From Streptomyces sp. CB01373 (GTDB lineage: Bacteria; Actinomycetota; Actinomycetes; Streptomycetales; Streptomycetaceae), in contig NZ_NNBK01000008.1 of assembly GCF_002803075.1 (NCBI RefSeq), positions 186,001 to 250,000 on the forward strand: a stretch of DNA of 64,000 bases, given 5' to 3'. The position numbers and the translations under genes are program-made. The notes below the pieces were generated by a model. That model saw only the letters and a program-made list of their open reading frames with translations. It made no database searches and was not told the DNA's origin. Shown one piece after another: positions 36,573 to 46,579 of the stretch. Every line of letters starts with the position of its first letter. The stretch's first letter is position 1.

Positions 36573-37304
36573 ATGACCCCTCCGAAGACCGCGTCCCGCC
36601 CCACTCAAGCCGTCGTCCTGGCCGGGGGCCAGGGCTCCCGGTTGCGGCCCTACACCGACGACCGGCCCAAGCCGATGGTCGAGATCCCCGGCACGGGCAC
36701 CCCGATCATCGGCCACCAGCTCGCCTGGCTGGCCGAGGAGGGGGTGACGGACGTGGTGGTGTCCTGCGGCCACCTCGCCGAGGTGCTGGAGAAGTGGCTG
36801 GACTCGGCGGACCTGCCGGTCCGCGTCTGCACCGTCGTGGAGCCGGAGCCCCTCGGCCGCGGCGGCGGCCTGAAGTTCGCCGCCGCCCAGCTGCCCCACC
36901 CGGACCAGTCCTGGTACGCCACCAACGGCGACATCTGGACCCGGTTCTCGCTGCGCGACATGGCCGACTTCCACGCCGAGCGCGACGCGATCGCCACACT
37001 CGCGCTGGCCCGCCCGCGGATCCCCTGGGGCGCCGTGCGGACGGACGGCTTCGGCCACATCACGGACTTCATCGAGGCCCCGCCCTCGACCTTCGAGATC
37101 AACGCGGGCGTCTACGTGTTCTCGCCCGAGTTCGCCGGCCTCCTCCCGGAGCGCGGCGACCACGAGCGCACCACCTTCCCGCACCTGGCCCGCGAACGCA
37201 GGCTCGCCGGCTTCCCGATCCCTCAGGGCGCCTACTGGCGCGCCATCGACACCGCGAAGGACCTCACCGAGGCCGCCAAGGAACTGGCGGCACTGGGCAG
37301 GTGA
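36573..37304 (+). CDS. Sugar-phosphate nucleotidyltransferase
   Basis: A 243-residue NTP-transferase. The nucleotide-binding signature VVLAGGQGSRLRPYTDDRPKPM (residues about 14-35) and TNGDIWTRF (metal-binding Asp) are clear, as are EPEPLGRGGGLKFA and INAGVYVFSPEF. It makes an NDP-sugar from a sugar-1-phosphate and NTP for polysaccharide or glycoconjugate synthesis; the sugar is not evident. It lacks the left-handed beta-helix tail. The ATG at 36573 has no clear Shine-Dalgarno but TACAGT lies 7 bases upstream, so it may be leaderless; an in-frame GTG at 36501 is the alternative. Confidence 0.85.
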   Translation: MTPPKTASRPTQAVVLAGGQGSRLRPYTDDRPKPMVEIPGTGTPIIGHQLAWLAEEGVTDVVVSCGHLAEVLEKWLDSADLPVRVCTVVEPEPLGRGGGLKFAAAQLPHPDQSWYATNGDIWTRFSLRDMADFHAERDAIATLALARPRIPWGAVRTDGFGHITDFIEAPPSTFEINAGVYVFSPEFAGLLPERGDHERTTFPHLARERRLAGFPIPQGAYWRAIDTAKDLTEAAKELAALGR

Positions 37305-37305
37305 G

Positions 37306-37337
37306 TCCGCGGCGCCGCACCCGTGCGGCGCCGCGGA
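37306..37337. terminator. 15-bp GC-rich hairpin
   Basis: TCCGCGGCGCCGCAC pairs with GTGCGGCGCCGCGGA with almost no loop, directly after the nucleotidyltransferase stop and before the convergent DoxX-type gene. Confidence 0.75.
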
Positions 37338-37344
37338 GGCCGGG

Positions 37345-39132
37345 CTATCCCAGCAGTCCGCCCACCAGCCCCGGCTGGCCGGAGGAGGAGCCGCCACCGC
37401 TGGAGCCGCCGCTGCTTGAGCTGGGTCCCCCGGAGCCACCGCTCGATCCGGTGCTGCCGCCGGTCGCGGTACCGCCGGAGGTCGGACCCGAACTGGTGCT
37501 GGGCGCCTGCTGCGCCGGGGCGGAGTGCCGCGGCGGCGTCTGACCGGTGCCCTGGGTCTCGCTCGGCACGCCGCCGGTCGCGGTACCGCTCTCGCGGGCC
37601 GCGCCCGGCGTGCTCGCGGGACCGCGGGACGGGCTCGCCGAGGAGCCGTGCCGGGTGGCCGGCGAGGTCGACGCCGACGGCGGCTGCTGCCGCCGCTCGC
37701 CCGTCTCCTTCGGCAGCGGCGAACCGGGCAGCTCGTTGCGCGGGGCCTCGCCCGGCCCGGGCACGACCACCCGGTCGGCGTCGCGGACGGCTCCGCCGAC
37801 CAGCGAGCCGACGAGCAGCGTCAGACCGGTGACGACCACCGTGACCAGGGCGCCGCGGCGCAGCACGAACCGGCGCAGTTCCCAGATGTCGGAGCGCGGT
37901 CCGAGCCGCCGCCAGGCGGAGGCGGCGAGGCGGCCGTCCACGGAGTACACGGGCGCGCCCGCGATGACCAGCGGGGACCAGGCCGCGAGGTAGATGATGT
38001 CCGGCGCGTCGTAGGCGGGCACCGACTTCCAGCTCACCGTCACGATCAGCGCGGCCGACAGCAGCGCGCCGATCCCCGCGGCGACCCGCTGCCAGCAGCC
38101 CAGGACCGTGAGGATGCCCACGACGACCTGGAGGAAGGCGATGAAGAGGCCGGAGCCGACGGGGTGGTGGAGCGCGAACTGGCGCAGCGGCTCGGCGACT
38201 TCCCAGGGGTGCAGGGTGTCGAGCCACTTGACCATGGAGCCGCGCTTGCCGCCGTCGAAGTACAGCGGGTCGCACAGCTTGCCCATGCCGGCGTAGAGCG
38301 AGATGAACCCGAGGAAGATGCGCAGCGGGAGCAGCACGACCCCGAGGTTCATCCGCCGGCCCGGGTAGTACGCGTGCCGGGACGGGTCGTCGGCGTGGCG
38401 CCTGCCCTGCCGGTGTCCGTCCTGCTCGCCGTAGGTGTCGTAGGCGCCGTCCTCGGCGTCCCCGGCGTACCTGTCGTCCGCGAAGCCGGCGTCGTCGTAC
38501 GGCGGTTGGCCGTGTGCCGGAGTGTCGTACGCGTTCTCGCCGTACCCGGCGCCGCCGTACCCGGTGCTGCCGTATCCGGCACCGCCGTGGGCGGACTCCT
38601 CGTAGGCGCTGCCCGCGGTCCGCATGTGCGGCAGCAGCCGGGTCTCGCCGGGCTGGGGCGCGCGCTGGGCGCCGACGACGGGGGTCTCGACCGTCCGTTC
38701 GAGGTCGTAGGCGTCGTGGCCGGGTGTGCCGCCGACGCGCGGGACGACCCGCGTGGCCCCGGTGTCCGCGGACGACTCGTCGGCGTACCGCACGCTTCCG
38801 CTCCGCACGGCCTGGAGCAGCCGGTGGGCGCCGGTGTCATCGGGGGCGGACCGGCCGCTCCAGACGACCGGACGGCGGTGGGTCGCGGCCCCGGCCCGGC
38901 CCGCGGCGACGGGCACGCTGCCGGTGTACTCGGTGCCGCCGGGGTGCCGGGCGATCCGCCGGGTCTGGGCGCGCCGCGAGGTGGCGCCCAACTGCACGCG
39001 GAAACTGGCGTGGTTGACGATGACCTGCGCCGGATCGCTCGGCACCTTCACCATGCTCAGCGCGGGAGCGTCGTCGTATCCCGACGAACGGTCCCCCGTG
39101 GGTGTGCGGGGTGTTCTGGTGTCCACACTCAT
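37345..39132 (-). CDS. DoxX-family membrane protein with long disordered ends
   Basis: A 595-residue protein. Residues 1-265 are a disordered, Gly/Tyr/Asp-rich region with GYG repeats. Residues about 270-420 contain four hydrophobic helices of the DoxX type (LGVVLLPLRIFLGFISLYAGMGKL, FIAFLQVVVGILTVLGCW). One more helix (LVTVVVTGLTLLVGSLVGG) follows, then a long Ser/Gly/Pro-rich tail to the end. DoxX proteins are linked to redox or membrane integrity; function here is unknown. The ATG at 39132 gives MSVDTRTPRTPTG. It is alone in its transcription unit and is divergent from no close gene. Confidence 0.83.
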   Translation of the reverse strand: MSVDTRTPRTPTGDRSSGYDDAPALSMVKVPSDPAQVIVNHASFRVQLGATSRRAQTRRIARHPGGTEYTGSVPVAAGRAGAATHRRPVVWSGRSAPDDTGAHRLLQAVRSGSVRYADESSADTGATRVVPRVGGTPGHDAYDLERTVETPVVGAQRAPQPGETRLLPHMRTAGSAYEESAHGGAGYGSTGYGGAGYGENAYDTPAHGQPPYDDAGFADDRYAGDAEDGAYDTYGEQDGHRQGRRHADDPSRHAYYPGRRMNLGVVLLPLRIFLGFISLYAGMGKLCDPLYFDGGKRGSMVKWLDTLHPWEVAEPLRQFALHHPVGSGLFIAFLQVVVGILTVLGCWQRVAAGIGALLSAALIVTVSWKSVPAYDAPDIIYLAAWSPLVIAGAPVYSVDGRLAASAWRRLGPRSDIWELRRFVLRRGALVTVVVTGLTLLVGSLVGGAVRDADRVVVPGPGEAPRNELPGSPLPKETGERRQQPPSASTSPATRHGSSASPSRGPASTPGAARESGTATGGVPSETQGTGQTPPRHSAPAQQAPSTSSGPTSGGTATGGSTGSSGGSGGPSSSSGGSSGGGSSSGQPGLVGGLLG

Positions 39133-39315
39133 CTAACCGAGTGACGAGGAGTTAGGACACTGTCACGGCGCGTCGGATCTGTCCGGACCGCGTCAAGGTT
39201 GTGCGGATCGCCCGGTTCCACCCGGGCGGGTGACCGTACGGACGACCGTTCGACCACCCGCGCCGGGCTGAGGACGACCCGCCAGGCGCGCCCGCGCCCG
39301 GCTCCGGACGGCCGC

Positions 39316-40257
39316 TCAGCCGCGCCTGCGCGCCGCCTCGTAGAGCACGATCCCGGCCGCGACACCGGCGTTCAGCGACTCCGCGCCGCCCGGCATCGGG
39401 ATGCGCACCCGCACGTCGCAGGTCTCGCCGACCAGCCGGGACAGACCCTTGCCCTCGCTGCCGACGACGATGACGACGGGACCCGCCAGGGCGTCCAGGT
39501 CGCCGAGTTCCGCCTCGCCGTCCGCCGCGAGGCCGACCACCGTGATGCCCGCCTTCTGGTACGTCTCCAGGGCGCGGGTCAGGTTGGTGGCACGGGCTAC
39601 CGGCGTACGGGCGGCGGCGCCGGCGGAGGTCTTCCAGGCACCCGCGGTCATACCGGCCGCGCGCCGCTCGGGGACCACCACGCCGTGCCCGCCGAAGGCG
39701 GAGACGGAGCGGACCACCGCGCCGAGGTTGCGCGGGTCGGTGACCCCGTCGAGGGCGACGATCAGCGGATCCTCGCCCTCGTCGTAGGCCGCGTCGGCGA
39801 GGTCCTCGGGGTGCGCGTACTCATACGGCGGCACCTGGAGGACCAGGCCCTGGTGGTTGAGTCCGTTCGTCATCCGGTCGAGCTCGGGACGCGGGGCCTC
39901 CATGAGGTTGATCCCGCCGCGCTCGGCCGCGAGCTGGAGCGCCTCGCGCACCCGCTCGTCGTTGTCGATGAACTGCTGGACGTAGAGCGTGGTGGCGGGC
40001 ACGCCCTCGCGCAGCGCCTCGACGACCGGGTTGCGGCCGACCACGAGCTCGGAGGACGACCGGCCCGAACCGCGCCGCTGCGGCGGGCGGCCCTGGGCGC
40101 GGCGCACCTTCGACTGGGCAGCGCGCTGCTTGGCGTGCCCCTTGCGCATCTCGGCGGGGGGCGTCGGCCCCTTGCCCTCGAGCCCCCGGCGCCGCTGGCC
40201 GCCGCTGCCGACCTGCGCGCCCTTCTTGCCGGACATGCGGCGGTTGTTCCCGGCCAT
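39316..40257 (-). CDS. rlmB: 23S rRNA 2'-O-ribose methyltransferase (SPOUT), RlmB type
   Basis: A 313-residue SpoU-type methyltransferase. The first 70 residues are a basic, Arg/Lys/Gly-rich extension common in actinobacteria. Residues 70-145 form the substrate-binding domain ([29 protein letters not shown]). The catalytic domain has [36 protein letters not shown] and the knot motif [22 protein letters not shown]. It methylates a ribose of 23S rRNA (G2251 in E. coli numbering) using SAM. It follows cysS on the same strand with a 97-bp gap, the conserved actinobacterial cysS-rlmB order. Confidence 0.92.
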   Translation of the reverse strand: MAGNNRRMSGKKGAQVGSGGQRRRGLEGKGPTPPAEMRKGHAKQRAAQSKVRRAQGRPPQRRGSGRSSSELVVGRNPVVEALREGVPATTLYVQQFIDNDERVREALQLAAERGGINLMEAPRPELDRMTNGLNHQGLVLQVPPYEYAHPEDLADAAYDEGEDPLIVALDGVTDPRNLGAVVRSVSAFGGHGVVVPERRAAGMTAGAWKTSAGAAARTPVARATNLTRALETYQKAGITVVGLAADGEAELGDLDALAGPVVIVVGSEGKGLSRLVGETCDVRVRIPMPGGAESLNAGVAAGIVLYEAARRRG

Positions 40258-40354
40258 GACCTACCTGTCTGTTGAAGCGTCGTACGTACGTCTATGCAGT
40301 GTGCCGCCCGGGAGGCAGGACGGCACAATCGATCTTCCGCGCTCGCGGGCGGGC

Positions 40355-41758
40355 TCAGCGCGCGCCCAGACTCCAGCGCGGCCCCTGCGGGCTGTCCTCG
40401 ATGACCAGGCCCGACTGGTTCAGCTGGTCGCGGAGGGCGTCGGCGGCCGCCCAGTCCTTGCGCGCACGAGCCGCCTCGCGCTGGTCGAGGACCATGCGGA
40501 CCAGGGTGTCGACCACGCCGTGCAGGTCCTCGCCGCGCTGCTCGTCCCCTCCGGCCCAGTGCGGGTCCAGCGGGTCGAGGCCGAGGACGCCGAGCATGGC
40601 ACGCACCTCGGCGAGCCGGGCCACGGCGGCCTCCTTGTCGTCGGCCGCGAGCGCGCTGTTGCCCTGGCGGACGGTGGTGTGCACCACCGCGAGCGCCTGC
40701 GGCACGCCCAGGTCGTCGTCCATCGCCTCGGCGAACGCGGGCGGCACCTGCTCGGCCGGCTCGACCGGGCCGGCCTTCTCCACCACGCGCTGGACGAAGC
40801 CCTCGATCCGGGCGAACGCGGACTCGGCCTCGCGCAGCGCCTCCTCGCTGTACTCGATCATCGAGCGGTAGTGCGGGGTGCCCAGGTAGTACCGCAGCAC
40901 GATGGGCCGCCACTGCTTGACCATCTCGGAGACCAGCACGCTGTTGCCCAGCGACTTGGACATCTTGTCGCCGGCCATGGTCACCCAGGCGTTGTGCACC
41001 CAGTACCGCGCGAAGTCGTCGCCGTAGGCCTTGGCCTGGGCGATCTCGTTCTCGTGGTGCGGGAAGATCAGGTCCAGGCCGCCGCCGTGGATGTCGAAGG
41101 CGCTGCCGAGGTACTTGTGCGCCATCGCCGAGCACTCCAGGTGCCAGCCCGGACGTCCCGGCCCCCACGGGGTCGACCAGGTCGGCTCGCCCGGCTTGGC
41201 CGACTTCCACATGGCGAAGTCACGCGGGTCGCGTTTGCCGGTCTCGCCCTCGCCCGAGGGCTGGAGCAGGTTGTCGAGCTCCTGCCGCGACAGCTCCAGG
41301 TAGCCGGGGAAGGAGCGCACGTCGAAGTAGACGTTGCCGTCGGCCGCGTAGGCGTGGCCGCGCTCGATGAGCCCCTGCATCATCTCGATCATCTCCGGCA
41401 CATGGCCGGTGGCGCGGGGCTCGTAGGTGGGCGGCAGGCAGCCGAGCGCGGTGTAACCGTCGTCGAACGCGCGCTCGTTCTCGTAGCCGATCGACCACCA
41501 CGGGCGGTGCTGCTCGCGCGCCTTGGTGATGATCTTGTCGTCGATGTCGGTGACGTTGCGGATGAACGTCACCTCGTAGCCGCGGTAGGCGAACCAGCGG
41601 CGCATGATGTCGAAGTTCAGCCCCGAGCGGATGTGCCCGATGTGCGGGGCCGCCTGCACGGTCGCGCCGCACAGGTAGATCGAGACACAACCCGGCTCGA
41701 GCGGGGTGAAGTCACGGATCTGCCGGGCGCTGGTGTCGTACAGGCGAATGGTCACCAC
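40355..41758 (-). CDS. cysS: Cysteinyl-tRNA synthetase
   Basis: A 467-residue class Ia synthetase. The HIGH motif lies in [20 protein letters not shown] (about residue 38) and [15 protein letters not shown] holds KMSKS. The zinc-binding Cys and His are in LYLCGATVQ and [14 protein letters not shown]...[17 protein letters not shown]. It charges tRNA-Cys. Length and motifs are those of CysS rather than the mycothiol ligase MshC, which is shorter and lacks the C-terminal helical region seen here. It is part of the ispD-ispF-PPOX-cysS-rlmB same-strand run. Confidence 0.95.
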   Translation of the reverse strand: MVTIRLYDTSARQIRDFTPLEPGCVSIYLCGATVQAAPHIGHIRSGLNFDIMRRWFAYRGYEVTFIRNVTDIDDKIITKAREQHRPWWSIGYENERAFDDGYTALGCLPPTYEPRATGHVPEMIEMMQGLIERGHAYAADGNVYFDVRSFPGYLELSRQELDNLLQPSGEGETGKRDPRDFAMWKSAKPGEPTWSTPWGPGRPGWHLECSAMAHKYLGSAFDIHGGGLDLIFPHHENEIAQAKAYGDDFARYWVHNAWVTMAGDKMSKSLGNSVLVSEMVKQWRPIVLRYYLGTPHYRSMIEYSEEALREAESAFARIEGFVQRVVEKAGPVEPAEQVPPAFAEAMDDDLGVPQALAVVHTTVRQGNSALAADDKEAAVARLAEVRAMLGVLGLDPLDPHWAGGDEQRGEDLHGVVDTLVRMVLDQREAARARKDWAAADALRDQLNQSGLVIEDSPQGPRWSLGAR

Positions 41759-41860
41759 TCCAGGGTAGTGGGCGCCGGGCAGTGCCTCGCCTGCCTTTCG
41801 CCGTGCGCCCGCCGCTTTTCCGCACAGGTGACGCGTATGCGCCGCGCGGGAGGGCGGCGG

Positions 41861-42265
41861 TCAGAGGAGGCCGACGACCTTCCGCGGCCTGATCCGTACG
41901 ATCACGCGCTCGGCGTCCTGCGCCGAGGAGGGGTTGAACTCGGCGTACTTCTTGCCGGTGTACTTCATGGACAGCTCGTCGATGAGCTGCCGGCCGCCCG
42001 CGGTGGTCGTCTCCACGGTGCCGCGGATCTCGGCGTACTCGTAGGGCGATTCGGGGTCCTGGACGACGACGCTCACGCGGGCGTCGCGGTCGAGGTTCTT
42101 CTTCTTGCGGCGGTCCACGGTGGTGGAGACGAGGACGTCGTCGCCGTCCCGCTTCGCCCACACCGGGGACATCTGCGGGCTGCCGTCGGGCTGGATCGTG
42201 CCGAGAATGACGAAGACGGGACCGTCGAGCAGTGACTTGAGCCGGTCGGGCAGGGCGGCGGACAT
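41861..42265 (-). CDS. PPOX-class F420-dependent split-barrel oxidoreductase
   Basis: A 134-residue protein with the FMN/F420-binding split-barrel fold. Typical sequence: LLDGPVFVILGTIQPDGSPQMSPVWAKRDGDDVLVST, ARVSVVVQDPESPYEYAEIRGTVE and a final VIVRIRPRKVVGLL. Actinobacterial relatives use coenzyme F420 as hydride carrier. The substrate is unknown. It sits between ispF (99 bp upstream) and cysS (102 bp downstream) and is an insertion into the more compact ispF-cysS order I remember. Confidence 0.87.
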   Translation of the reverse strand: MSAALPDRLKSLLDGPVFVILGTIQPDGSPQMSPVWAKRDGDDVLVSTTVDRRKKKNLDRDARVSVVVQDPESPYEYAEIRGTVETTTAGGRQLIDELSMKYTGKKYAEFNPSSAQDAERVIVRIRPRKVVGLL

Positions 42266-42364
42266 GGGGGACCTCCGTGAACCTGGTCGCGCGTCGGGTG
42301 CCCGCGTCGGGGGCGGGTGCGTACGCGTCGGGGACGAGGCGTACGCGGGTACCCTCGCACGCCG

Positions 42365-42859
42365 TCAGGCCACTCGCACCACGAGCGCCGTGGCCACCGC
42401 CATCAGTCCCTCGCCCCGGCCGGGGAAGCCGAGCCCGTCGGTGGTCGCGCCGGAGACGGTGACCGGTGCCCCGGCCGCCTCGGACAGGACCTTCTGGGCC
42501 TCGTCCCGGCGCTTGCCGATCTTCGGCCGGGGGCCGACGACCTGCACCGCGACGTTCCCGATCCGGAAGCCCGCCGCGCGGACGATCCGCGCGGCCTCCG
42601 CCAGCAGGGTGACCCCCGGAGCGCCCGACCACTCGGGGCGCCCGGTGCCGAAGTGCTGCCCGAGGTCGCCGAGGCCGGCGGCCGAGAACAGCGCGTTGCA
42701 CGCGGCGTGCGCGACGACGTCGGCGTCGGAGTGCCCGGCCAGTCCCGGGCCCTCGCCCTCCCACTTCAGGCCCGCGCACCACAACTCGCGGCCCTCCTCG
42801 AAGGCGTGGATGTCGGTGCCGATGCCGACCTGGGGAAGCAGGGGCGCGTCAGAAGCCAT
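42365..42859 (-). CDS. ispF: 2-C-methyl-D-erythritol 2,4-cyclodiphosphate synthase
   Basis: A 164-residue Isp[18 protein letters not shown] carries the metal-binding Asp-x-His, [29 protein letters not shown] holds the substrate loop and metal-binding His, and the C-terminus has [18 protein letters not shown]. It cyclises CDP-methylerythritol-2-phosphate with loss of CMP in the MEP isoprenoid pathway, forming trimers. It overlaps ispD by 11 bp, so the two sequential pathway genes are coupled. Confidence 0.95.
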   Translation of the reverse strand: MASDAPLLPQVGIGTDIHAFEEGRELWCAGLKWEGEGPGLAGHSDADVVAHAACNALFSAAGLGDLGQHFGTGRPEWSGAPGVTLLAEAARIVRAAGFRIGNVAVQVVGPRPKIGKRRDEAQKVLSEAAGAPVTVSGATTDGLGFPGRGEGLMAVATALVVRVA

Positions 42860-43613
42860 CGTTCAGCCTCCGCCGGGCCAGGACCGCCTCCGCGAGGACC
42901 AGGTCGAGCGGGCGGGTGACCTTGAAGGCCTCCTCGTGGCCGGGCACGACCACGACCCGCTCGCCGAGCTGCTCGACCATGCTCGCGTCGTCGGTGACGT
43001 CGTCGGTGACGGTCTCGTGGGCGCGGACCAGCGTCGCCCGGTCGAAGCCCTGCGGGGTCTGCACGGCCCGCAGCAGCGACCGGTCGGGCGTGGCCACCAC
43101 CGGCTCGGGCCCGCCGGGCTCCGCCGCGGGCTCGACCTGCTTGACGGTGTCGGCGAGCGGAAGCGCCGGCACGACGGCGGGCGCCCCGGCCCGCACGGCC
43201 TCGATCACCGCGTCCACGGTGTCCACCGGCACCAGCGGACGGGCCGCGTCGTGCACGAGGACGATGTCGTGGCCCGGCGGCAGCGCGTCCAGGCCGAGCC
43301 CGACCGACTCCTGGCGGCTCTCGCCGCCCGGCACGACGAGGAAGTCCGTGCGCTCGGGCAGCGCGTGCGCGTCGAGGAGCGACTTGACCTCGGCGGCGCC
43401 GTCGGGCGGGGCCACGACGACGACGAGACCGACCGCCCGGGAGGCGGCCATGGCCCGCACGGCGTGGATGAGCATGGGCGTGCCGCTCAGCGCGCGCAGC
43501 GCCTTGGGGGCGCCCGGGCCGAGGCGTACGCCCCGGCCGGCGGCCGGAATCACGGCGGCGACGGGGGCTCCCGGCCTGCCGCCTGCGGACGAGGGACGCG
43601 ATTCGTCAGACAT
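42849..43613 (-). CDS. ispD: 2-C-methyl-D-erythritol 4-phosphate cytidylyltransferase
   Basis: A 254-residue Isp[28 protein letters not shown] is the CTP-binding loop, [12 protein letters not shown] carries the conserved Asp-Ala-Ala-Arg, and [15 protein letters not shown] and [18 protein letters not shown] follow. It transfers CMP to methylerythritol phosphate in the MEP pathway. The ATG at 43613 follows AGGAACC; an upstream in-frame extension exists but starts in noncoding-looking DNA. CarD is encoded 311 bp upstream on the same strand, the standard actinobacterial carD-ispD-ispF order. Confidence 0.94.
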   Translation of the reverse strand: MSDESRPSSAGGRPGAPVAAVIPAAGRGVRLGPGAPKALRALSGTPMLIHAVRAMAASRAVGLVVVVAPPDGAAEVKSLLDAHALPERTDFLVVPGGESRQESVGLGLDALPPGHDIVLVHDAARPLVPVDTVDAVIEAVRAGAPAVVPALPLADTVKQVEPAAEPGGPEPVVATPDRSLLRAVQTPQGFDRATLVRAHETVTDDVTDDASMVEQLGERVVVVPGHEEAFKVTRPLDLVLAEAVLARRRLNDGF

Positions 43614-43924
43614 GGTTCCTGTCAGGTTTGTGTGGCGGCCCGGCGTGGGTATGGCCTGGGGGAGCATCCCCCTTGCTCGCAGAGCCCGGGGGGAGTGCCG
43701 GGCGCACGGCCTCGACCGGACCCTTCCGTGACACTGGTCGAGCCGACTGCCCGGGCCCGGCACACAGTATCGGGGGGAGCCTCTCCCGCCGTACGGCATG
43801 GAGGAGACCCGCGCGGGCCCGCGCGGGTACGAACATGCCGCAGCGCCCGGCGACGTAAAACGCGCCATCGGGCACCGCGGCATTTTCTGTGCTGAACTGA
43901 GGCGGGTGTGACGGTCGCCTCGCG
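43614..43924. other. 311-bp carD-ispD intergenic region
   Basis: No convincing gene. A run of purine/pyrimidine-mixed, GC-rich DNA; it must contain the carD transcript end and the ispD leader or promoter. I could not place a clear promoter or terminator. Confidence 0.4.
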
Positions 43925-44407
43925 TCAGGACGCGAGAACCTCGTCGAGCAGGGCCTCGGCCTTGTCCTCGTTGGTGTTCTCCGCGAGGGCGAGCTCGCTC
44001 ACCAGGATCTGGCGGGCCTTGGCGAGCATGCGCTTCTCACCGGCGGAGAGTCCGCGCTCGCGCTCGCGACGCCACAGGTCACGTACGACTTCCGCGACCT
44101 TGATGACATCGCCGGAGGCGAGCTTCTCCAGATTTGCCTTGTAGCGACGCGACCAGTTCGTGGGCTCCTCGGCGTACGGAGCACGCAGGACCTCGAAGAC
44201 CCGGTCCAGCCCGTCCTGACCGACCACATCACGCACGCCGACGAACTCCGCATTGTCCGCTGGCACACGCACCGTCAGGTCACCCTGGGCGACCTTCAGC
44301 ACCAAGTAGGTCTTGTCCACGCCTTTGATCTGGCGAGTTTCGATAGCCTCGATCAGCGCGGCCCCGTGATGGGGATAGACCACGGTGTCGCCAACCTTGA
44401 ACGTCAT
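43925..44407 (-). CDS. carD: CarD-family RNA polymerase-binding regulator
   Basis: A 160-residue CarD. Residues 1-60 are the Tudor-like RNAP beta-binding domain ([27 protein letters not shown]), with the rest a helical DNA-binding domain including the conserved [16 protein letters not shown]rp wedge. In mycobacteria and Streptomyces CarD stabilises the open complex at rRNA and housekeeping promoters. It is essential in relatives. The ATG follows GGAAGGGG. The upstream 700-bp region lacks genes, suggesting complex regulation. Confidence 0.95.
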   Translation of the reverse strand: MTFKVGDTVVYPHHGAALIEAIETRQIKGVDKTYLVLKVAQGDLTVRVPADNAEFVGVRDVVGQDGLDRVFEVLRAPYAEEPTNWSRRYKANLEKLASGDVIKVAEVVRDLWRRERERGLSAGEKRMLAKARQILVSELALAENTNEDKAEALLDEVLAS

Positions 44408-45119
44408 GTGACAGGTACCCCTTCCGTGGCTATCCAGGGTAACACGGATACGGCGTCTTCTGAATGGCGTTTTCGCAGGTCAGGGCATATCTCGGGGCTT
44501 GACAACAGCAACGGGGACGTGCTTCGGAAGGGTCCCGGAGGTCAAGAGGAAGCGGGTATTCGCAGGTCGGAGGGGCTCCGCGTGTGGGCCGAAACGCGTA
44601 CGTTACACACATCCGGCGCCCCGTCCAAACGGCTGAACATCCCGTTTTGTCTGGTTCCAAGCGCTCGACTTCCGCTACTCCGTTCGGTGCTTCCCAGCCG
44701 TCTCCAAGACGAATCCGGAATTGATCACGCCGTTCGTCCCATCCACCGGACGGGCGGCCGTTGATCAATTCCCACCCCCGGCGCGCATTCCTTCACCGGA
44801 AATCCCCAGCAGGCCGATGACGCGCTATGAGCGGGCTATGCGGGTGGCGGTAATGGGAAAGGCGGACAGCCGCGCGGCCAATGCGCGGGGGCCCGTACGG
44901 ATCCGGCCGCCCGGCGGAACGGACCCGGTCCGCCGACCGGTTACGGCCGCCCGGACGGCTGCGCCGCGGGGGGCGCGAGGTGTGGCGCGGGGCACAGGGG
45001 GCGGGTCGGGTGCGGGCCTGCGGGAACGGCTCGATAGCCTATGGCCGCTGACAGACGCTTAGGGCGGCTTTATAAGGGAGCCGTCCTGTTCCGCCCACGT
45101 TCAAGGAGTTGCCGCCGCC
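44408..45119. other. 712-bp gene-free divergent region
   Basis: It lies between carD and the lipoprotein gene. I see no frame with Streptomyces codon bias. The carD-proximal part must hold its promoter; GATAGCCT (about 45034) is a possible -10 for the lipoprotein. The carD half is less GC-rich than average. A small RNA cannot be excluded. Confidence 0.5.
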
Positions 45120-45791
45120 GTGAGCAGCAGCCTTCGACGCGGCGCCCTCGCCGCCGCCGCCATCGCGTTCTCGCTCGCCTCGCTCGCCGCGTGCGGCGCC
45201 GGCAACGATGCCCAGACGCTCCAGATCCACCCCGACAACGCGGCCACGACGGTCGGCACGATCAAGGTCCAGAACGCGGTGGTCGTCACCCAGCCCGGCG
45301 TCCAGACCAAGGGCCCGGCCGTGATCATCGCGACGCTGTTCAACAGCGGCACGACGGACGAGACGCTGGACGCGATCCGTGTCGACGGCGACGGCTCCGC
45401 CCAGCTCACCGCGGCGCAGGGCGGCGGCAAGGTGATCGTCCCCGCGCACGGTTCCGTGATCCTCGGCGGCAAGGGCAACGCCTCCGCCGCGCTGACCAAC
45501 CCGGGCCCGGTGCTCAAGGACGGCAACGCTCAGAAGGTCACCTTCACCTTCAGCAAGACCGGTGACGTGAGCCTGCGCCCCTTCGTGGTCCCGGCCGAGG
45601 GCTACTTCGACAAGTGGGGCCCGAGCAACATCCCGGCGGCCCCCGGCGAGCCGGCCGCGTCCCACTCCCCCGCGGGCAAGCGGTCCAAGTCGCCGTCGGA
45701 CGCGCCGTCCGAGTCGGCCTCCGCGTCGGAGGGCGCCGACGCCGCCGCGACGCCCAGCGACTCGGCCTCGCAGTCGGCGGCCGGTCACTGA
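45120..45791 (+). CDS. Lipoprotein with copper-chaperone-like beta-sandwich
   Basis: A 223-residue lipoprotein: signal sequence and lipobox LASLAAC with the lipidated Cys at residue 25. The middle (about 40-165) is an immunoglobulin-like beta-sandwich (IKVQNAVVVTQP, PAVIIATLFNSGTTDETLDAIRVDGDG, GKVIVPAHGSVILGG) of the kind found in DUF461/PCu(A)C-like copper-chaperone proteins, but the Met/His copper ligands are not evident, so that role is unproven. The tail is Ser/Ala/Pro-rich. The GTG has AAGGAG upstream. It is convergent with phoP. Confidence 0.8.
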   Translation: MSSSLRRGALAAAAIAFSLASLAACGAGNDAQTLQIHPDNAATTVGTIKVQNAVVVTQPGVQTKGPAVIIATLFNSGTTDETLDAIRVDGDGSAQLTAAQGGGKVIVPAHGSVILGGKGNASAALTNPGPVLKDGNAQKVTFTFSKTGDVSLRPFVVPAEGYFDKWGPSNIPAAPGEPAASHSPAGKRSKSPSDAPSESASASEGADAAATPSDSASQSAAGH

Positions 45792-45805
45792 GACCCGCCC
45801 CCACG

Positions 45806-45852
45806 TACGACAAGGGCGGCACCCTCTCCACGAGGGTGCCGCCCTTGTCGTA
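45806..45852. terminator. 21-bp perfect hairpin, bidirectional
   Basis: TACGACAAGGGCGGCACCCTC pairs perfectly with its complement over the 5-nt loop TCCAC. It lies between the convergent lipoprotein and phoP stops. Confidence 0.92.
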
Positions 45853-45898
45853 TGTCGCGACGGCAGGGACCGGTGCGTGCGGCGCGGCCCGCGCCGGT

Positions 45899-46579
45899 CT
45901 ACGGCTCGAACTTGTAACCGAGCCCCCGGACCGTCACCAGATAGCGCGGGGCGCCCGGGTCCGGCTCGATCTTCGCGCGCAGGCGCTTGACGTGGACGTC
46001 CAGCGTCTTGGTGTCGCCCACGTAGTCGGCACCCCAGACGCGGTCGATGAGCTGCATCCGGGTCAGGACCCGGCCGGCGTTGCGCAGCAGCATCTCCAGC
46101 AGGTCGAACTCCTTGAGCGGGAGGTCGACCTTGGACCCGGAGACCGTGACGACGTGCCGGTCGACGTCCATACGGACCGGCCCGGCCTCCAGGGCCGCCG
46201 GAGTGACCTCCTCCGGCTCACCGCGCCGGCGCAGCACCGCGCGGATGCGGGCGACCAGCTCGCGGGAGGAGAACGGCTTGGTGACGTAGTCGTCCGCGCC
46301 TATCTCCAGGCCGACGACCTTGTCGATCTCGCTGTCCTTGGCGGTCACCATGATCACGGGAACGTTGGAGCGGCCGCGGAGCTGACGGCACACCTCCGTG
46401 CCGGGCAGGCCCGGCAGCATCAGATCGAGGAGGACGAGGTCGGCGCCGTTGCGCTCGAACTCGTCGAGTCCGTCGGGCCCGGTGGCCGCGACGGCGACCT
46501 CGAAGCCCTCCTTGCGGAGCATGTACGAAAGGGCGTCGGAGAAGGACTCCTCGTCCTCGACGACGAGCACTCGGGTCAC
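45899..46579 (-). CDS. phoP: Phosphate response regulator PhoP
   Basis: A 226-residue OmpR/PhoB-type regulator. The receiver has the phosphorylated Asp in LVLLDLMLPGLPG, the Thr/Ser in IMVTAKDS and the Lys in YVTKPFSSREL. The winged helix ends with TLDVHVKRLRAKIEPDPGAPRYLVTVRGLGYKFEP. It activates and represses the phosphate-starvation regulon and cross-controls antibiotic production. The GTG at 46579 overlaps the phoR stop (GTGA), so the two are translationally coupled with phoR first, as in S. coelicolor/S. lividans. The GGAGG ten bases upstream supports the start. Confidence 0.95.
   Translation of the reverse strand: MTRVLVVEDEESFSDALSYMLRKEGFEVAVAATGPDGLDEFERNGADLVLLDLMLPGLPGTEVCRQLRGRSNVPVIMVTAKDSEIDKVVGLEIGADDYVTKPFSSRELVARIRAVLRRRGEPEEVTPAALEAGPVRMDVDRHVVTVSGSKVDLPLKEFDLLEMLLRNAGRVLTRMQLIDRVWGADYVGDTKTLDVHVKRLRAKIEPDPGAPRYLVTVRGLGYKFEP

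Noticed and set aside
44430..44768. Minus-strand frame of 112 codons upstream of carD
   Set aside because: Codon use is not Streptomyces-like, there is no ribosome-binding site, and it spans the probable carD promoter.
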